64,000 nucleotides of DNA from Cohnella rhizosphaerae (GTDB lineage Bacteria; Bacillota; Bacilli; Paenibacillales; Paenibacillaceae): contig NZ_JAPDIA010000001.1 of assembly GCF_029525575.1 (NCBI RefSeq), forward strand, positions 1 to 64,000, given 5' to 3'. The translations under genes and the position numbers were made by a program. Below, piece after piece: positions 63,365 to 64,000 of the stretch. Numbering within the stretch: position 1 is the stretch's first letter; each line of letters opens with the position of its first letter. The notes under the pieces are model-generated. The model had not been told where the DNA came from. It saw only the letters and a list, made by a program, of their open reading frames with translations, and did no database searches.

Positions 63365-64000
63365 ATGAACGTGCTGGCCGTGGGCTGCCACCCCGACGAT
63401 CTGGAGATCGGTTGCGGCGGGACGCTTGCCAAGCTTGCCAAGCAGGGGCACCGCGTGACGATGGCGCATGTCGCGAACGGGAACAAAGGGCATCGAACGA
63501 TACCGCCGGAAACGCTTCGCGATATTCGCAAGGAGGAAGCTCGCCAGTCAGGCGCGTTGATCGGCGCGGAGGTCGTAAGCCTGGACATCCCCGACCTGTC
63601 GGTAAAGGCCGACCAGGACGAATTGATCGCGGGACTCGTTAAACTTATTCGCCGCGTGCGCCCGGATTATATCATTACGCATCCGCCCGAGGATTATATG
63701 AAGGATCATATGGAAGTTTCGCGCGCCGTTTTCGATGCCAGCTTCGCCGCCTCCATCTCGCACTATGCGCCGGATTCCGAATTTCCTTTTCACGACAAAG
63801 TACCGCCGATCTACTATATGGACACGCTCGCCGGCGTCGGCTTCCTGCCCACGGAGTATGTCGACATCACCGGCGAGATCGAAGTGAAGATCGCCATGAA
63901 CGACAGCCATCAGAGTCAGATCAAGTGGCTGTACGAGCATGACGGGATCGATTTTCTCGATTTCGTGCGGACCGTCTCCAAGTTCCGCGGCTTGCAGTGC
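63365..64000 (+). CDS. PIG-L/LmbE-family deacetylase (3' end beyond window)
   Basis: The first 212 residues of a PIG-L deacetylase, cut by the window edge. Zinc-binding motifs: the N-terminal VLAVGCHPDDLEIGCGG (HPDD) near 7 and the second site HPPEDYMKDHMEVSRAV (His-x-x-Glu/His) near 115. Substrates in the family are N-acetylglucosaminyl compounds such as bacillithiol precursors or chitooligosaccharides, in the cytoplasm. The divergent AraC gene and two sugar permeases suggest a carbohydrate-degradation role over bacillithiol synthesis, but this is inference. AAGGAG precedes the ATG by about 10 bases. Confidence 0.9.
   Translation, partial: MNVLAVGCHPDDLEIGCGGTLAKLAKQGHRVTMAHVANGNKGHRTIPPETLRDIRKEEARQSGALIGAEVVSLDIPDLSVKADQDELIAGLVKLIRRVRPDYIITHPPEDYMKDHMEVSRAVFDASFAASISHYAPDSEFPFHDKVPPIYYMDTLAGVGFLPTEYVDITGEIEVKIAMNDSHQSQIKWLYEHDGIDFLDFVRTVSKFRGLQC

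Overview
The window looks like a chromosome segment of a high-GC, endospore-former-type Firmicute of the Paenibacillaceae (Paenibacillus/Cohnella-like). Evidence: AAGGAGG-type ribosome binding sites with frequent GTG/TTG starts, a CIRCE element, S-layer-homology anchoring, YesM/YesN-type two-component regulation, LplB/LplC-type sugar permeases without a dedicated ATPase, YhaM, and WGxxGxxG and NlpC/P60 surface proteins. No rRNA, tRNA, CRISPR array or prophage was seen. The placement rests on gene content only.

Layout. 0.3-5.1 kb: sugar isomerase, NlpC/P60 hydrolase, small surface protein, copper-amine-oxidase-N protein, YhaM nuclease, DUF2188 protein. 5.2-7.2 kb: htpG under a CIRCE operator. 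7.3-11.1 kb: gluconate kinase, permease and GntR regulator sharing an operator. 11.2-14.1 kb: AraC regulator divergent from a sugar isomerase/dehydrogenase pair. 14.6-21.7 kb: shikimate kinase, drug-type ABC exporter with TetR, membrane coiled-coil protein plus phosphodiester glycosidase, MarR/oxidoreductase pair, GIY-YIG and DUF6530 genes. 22.3-24.3 kb: enolase-superfamily sugar-acid dehydratase and an epimerase. 24.7-31.1 kb: nitrite assimilation (nirB, nirD, FNT channel, cobA), divergent from an ANTAR regulator and a TrpD2-type protein. 31.6-47.0 kb: pectin-type module with a roughly 2000-residue SLH-anchored beta-helix protein, solute-binding protein, two permeases, histidine kinase and response regulator. 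Two inverted copies of one insertion sequence lie at 41.7-43.4 and 48.5-50.2 kb. 50.4-53.0 kb: GntR, uxuA, uxuB. 53.4-64 kb: polysaccharide deacetylase, SsuABC/THI5-like transporter, TetR-SRPBCC fusion, MarR/SDR pair, two sugar permeases, AraC regulator and a partial PIG-L deacetylase.

The main theme is plant polysaccharide and sugar-acid use. The SLH beta-helix protein would act at the surface, the ABC system would import products, and UxuA/UxuB, the dehydratase, gluconokinase and isomerases would process sugar acids. The nitrite cluster has layered control: a perfect GlnR/TnrA box, a strong promoter, and a leader with two hexaloop hairpins whose second hairpin excludes an intrinsic terminator. 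That is the signature of ANTAR antitermination, and the ANTAR protein is encoded next door.

Two window-wide patterns stand out. First, nearly every long intergenic gap next to a gene 3' end carries its own family of short, mostly palindromic repeats at a pitch of about 50-53 bp (72, 62 or 17 bp in three cases). Both IS copies sit in the centre of such palindromes. Second, about 30 reading-frame breaks are each repaired by removing one base, almost always from a homopolymer of 5-8. The two IS copies differ by two such insertions, so these breaks are most likely sequence errors. Affected genes are annotated at full length with the break noted.
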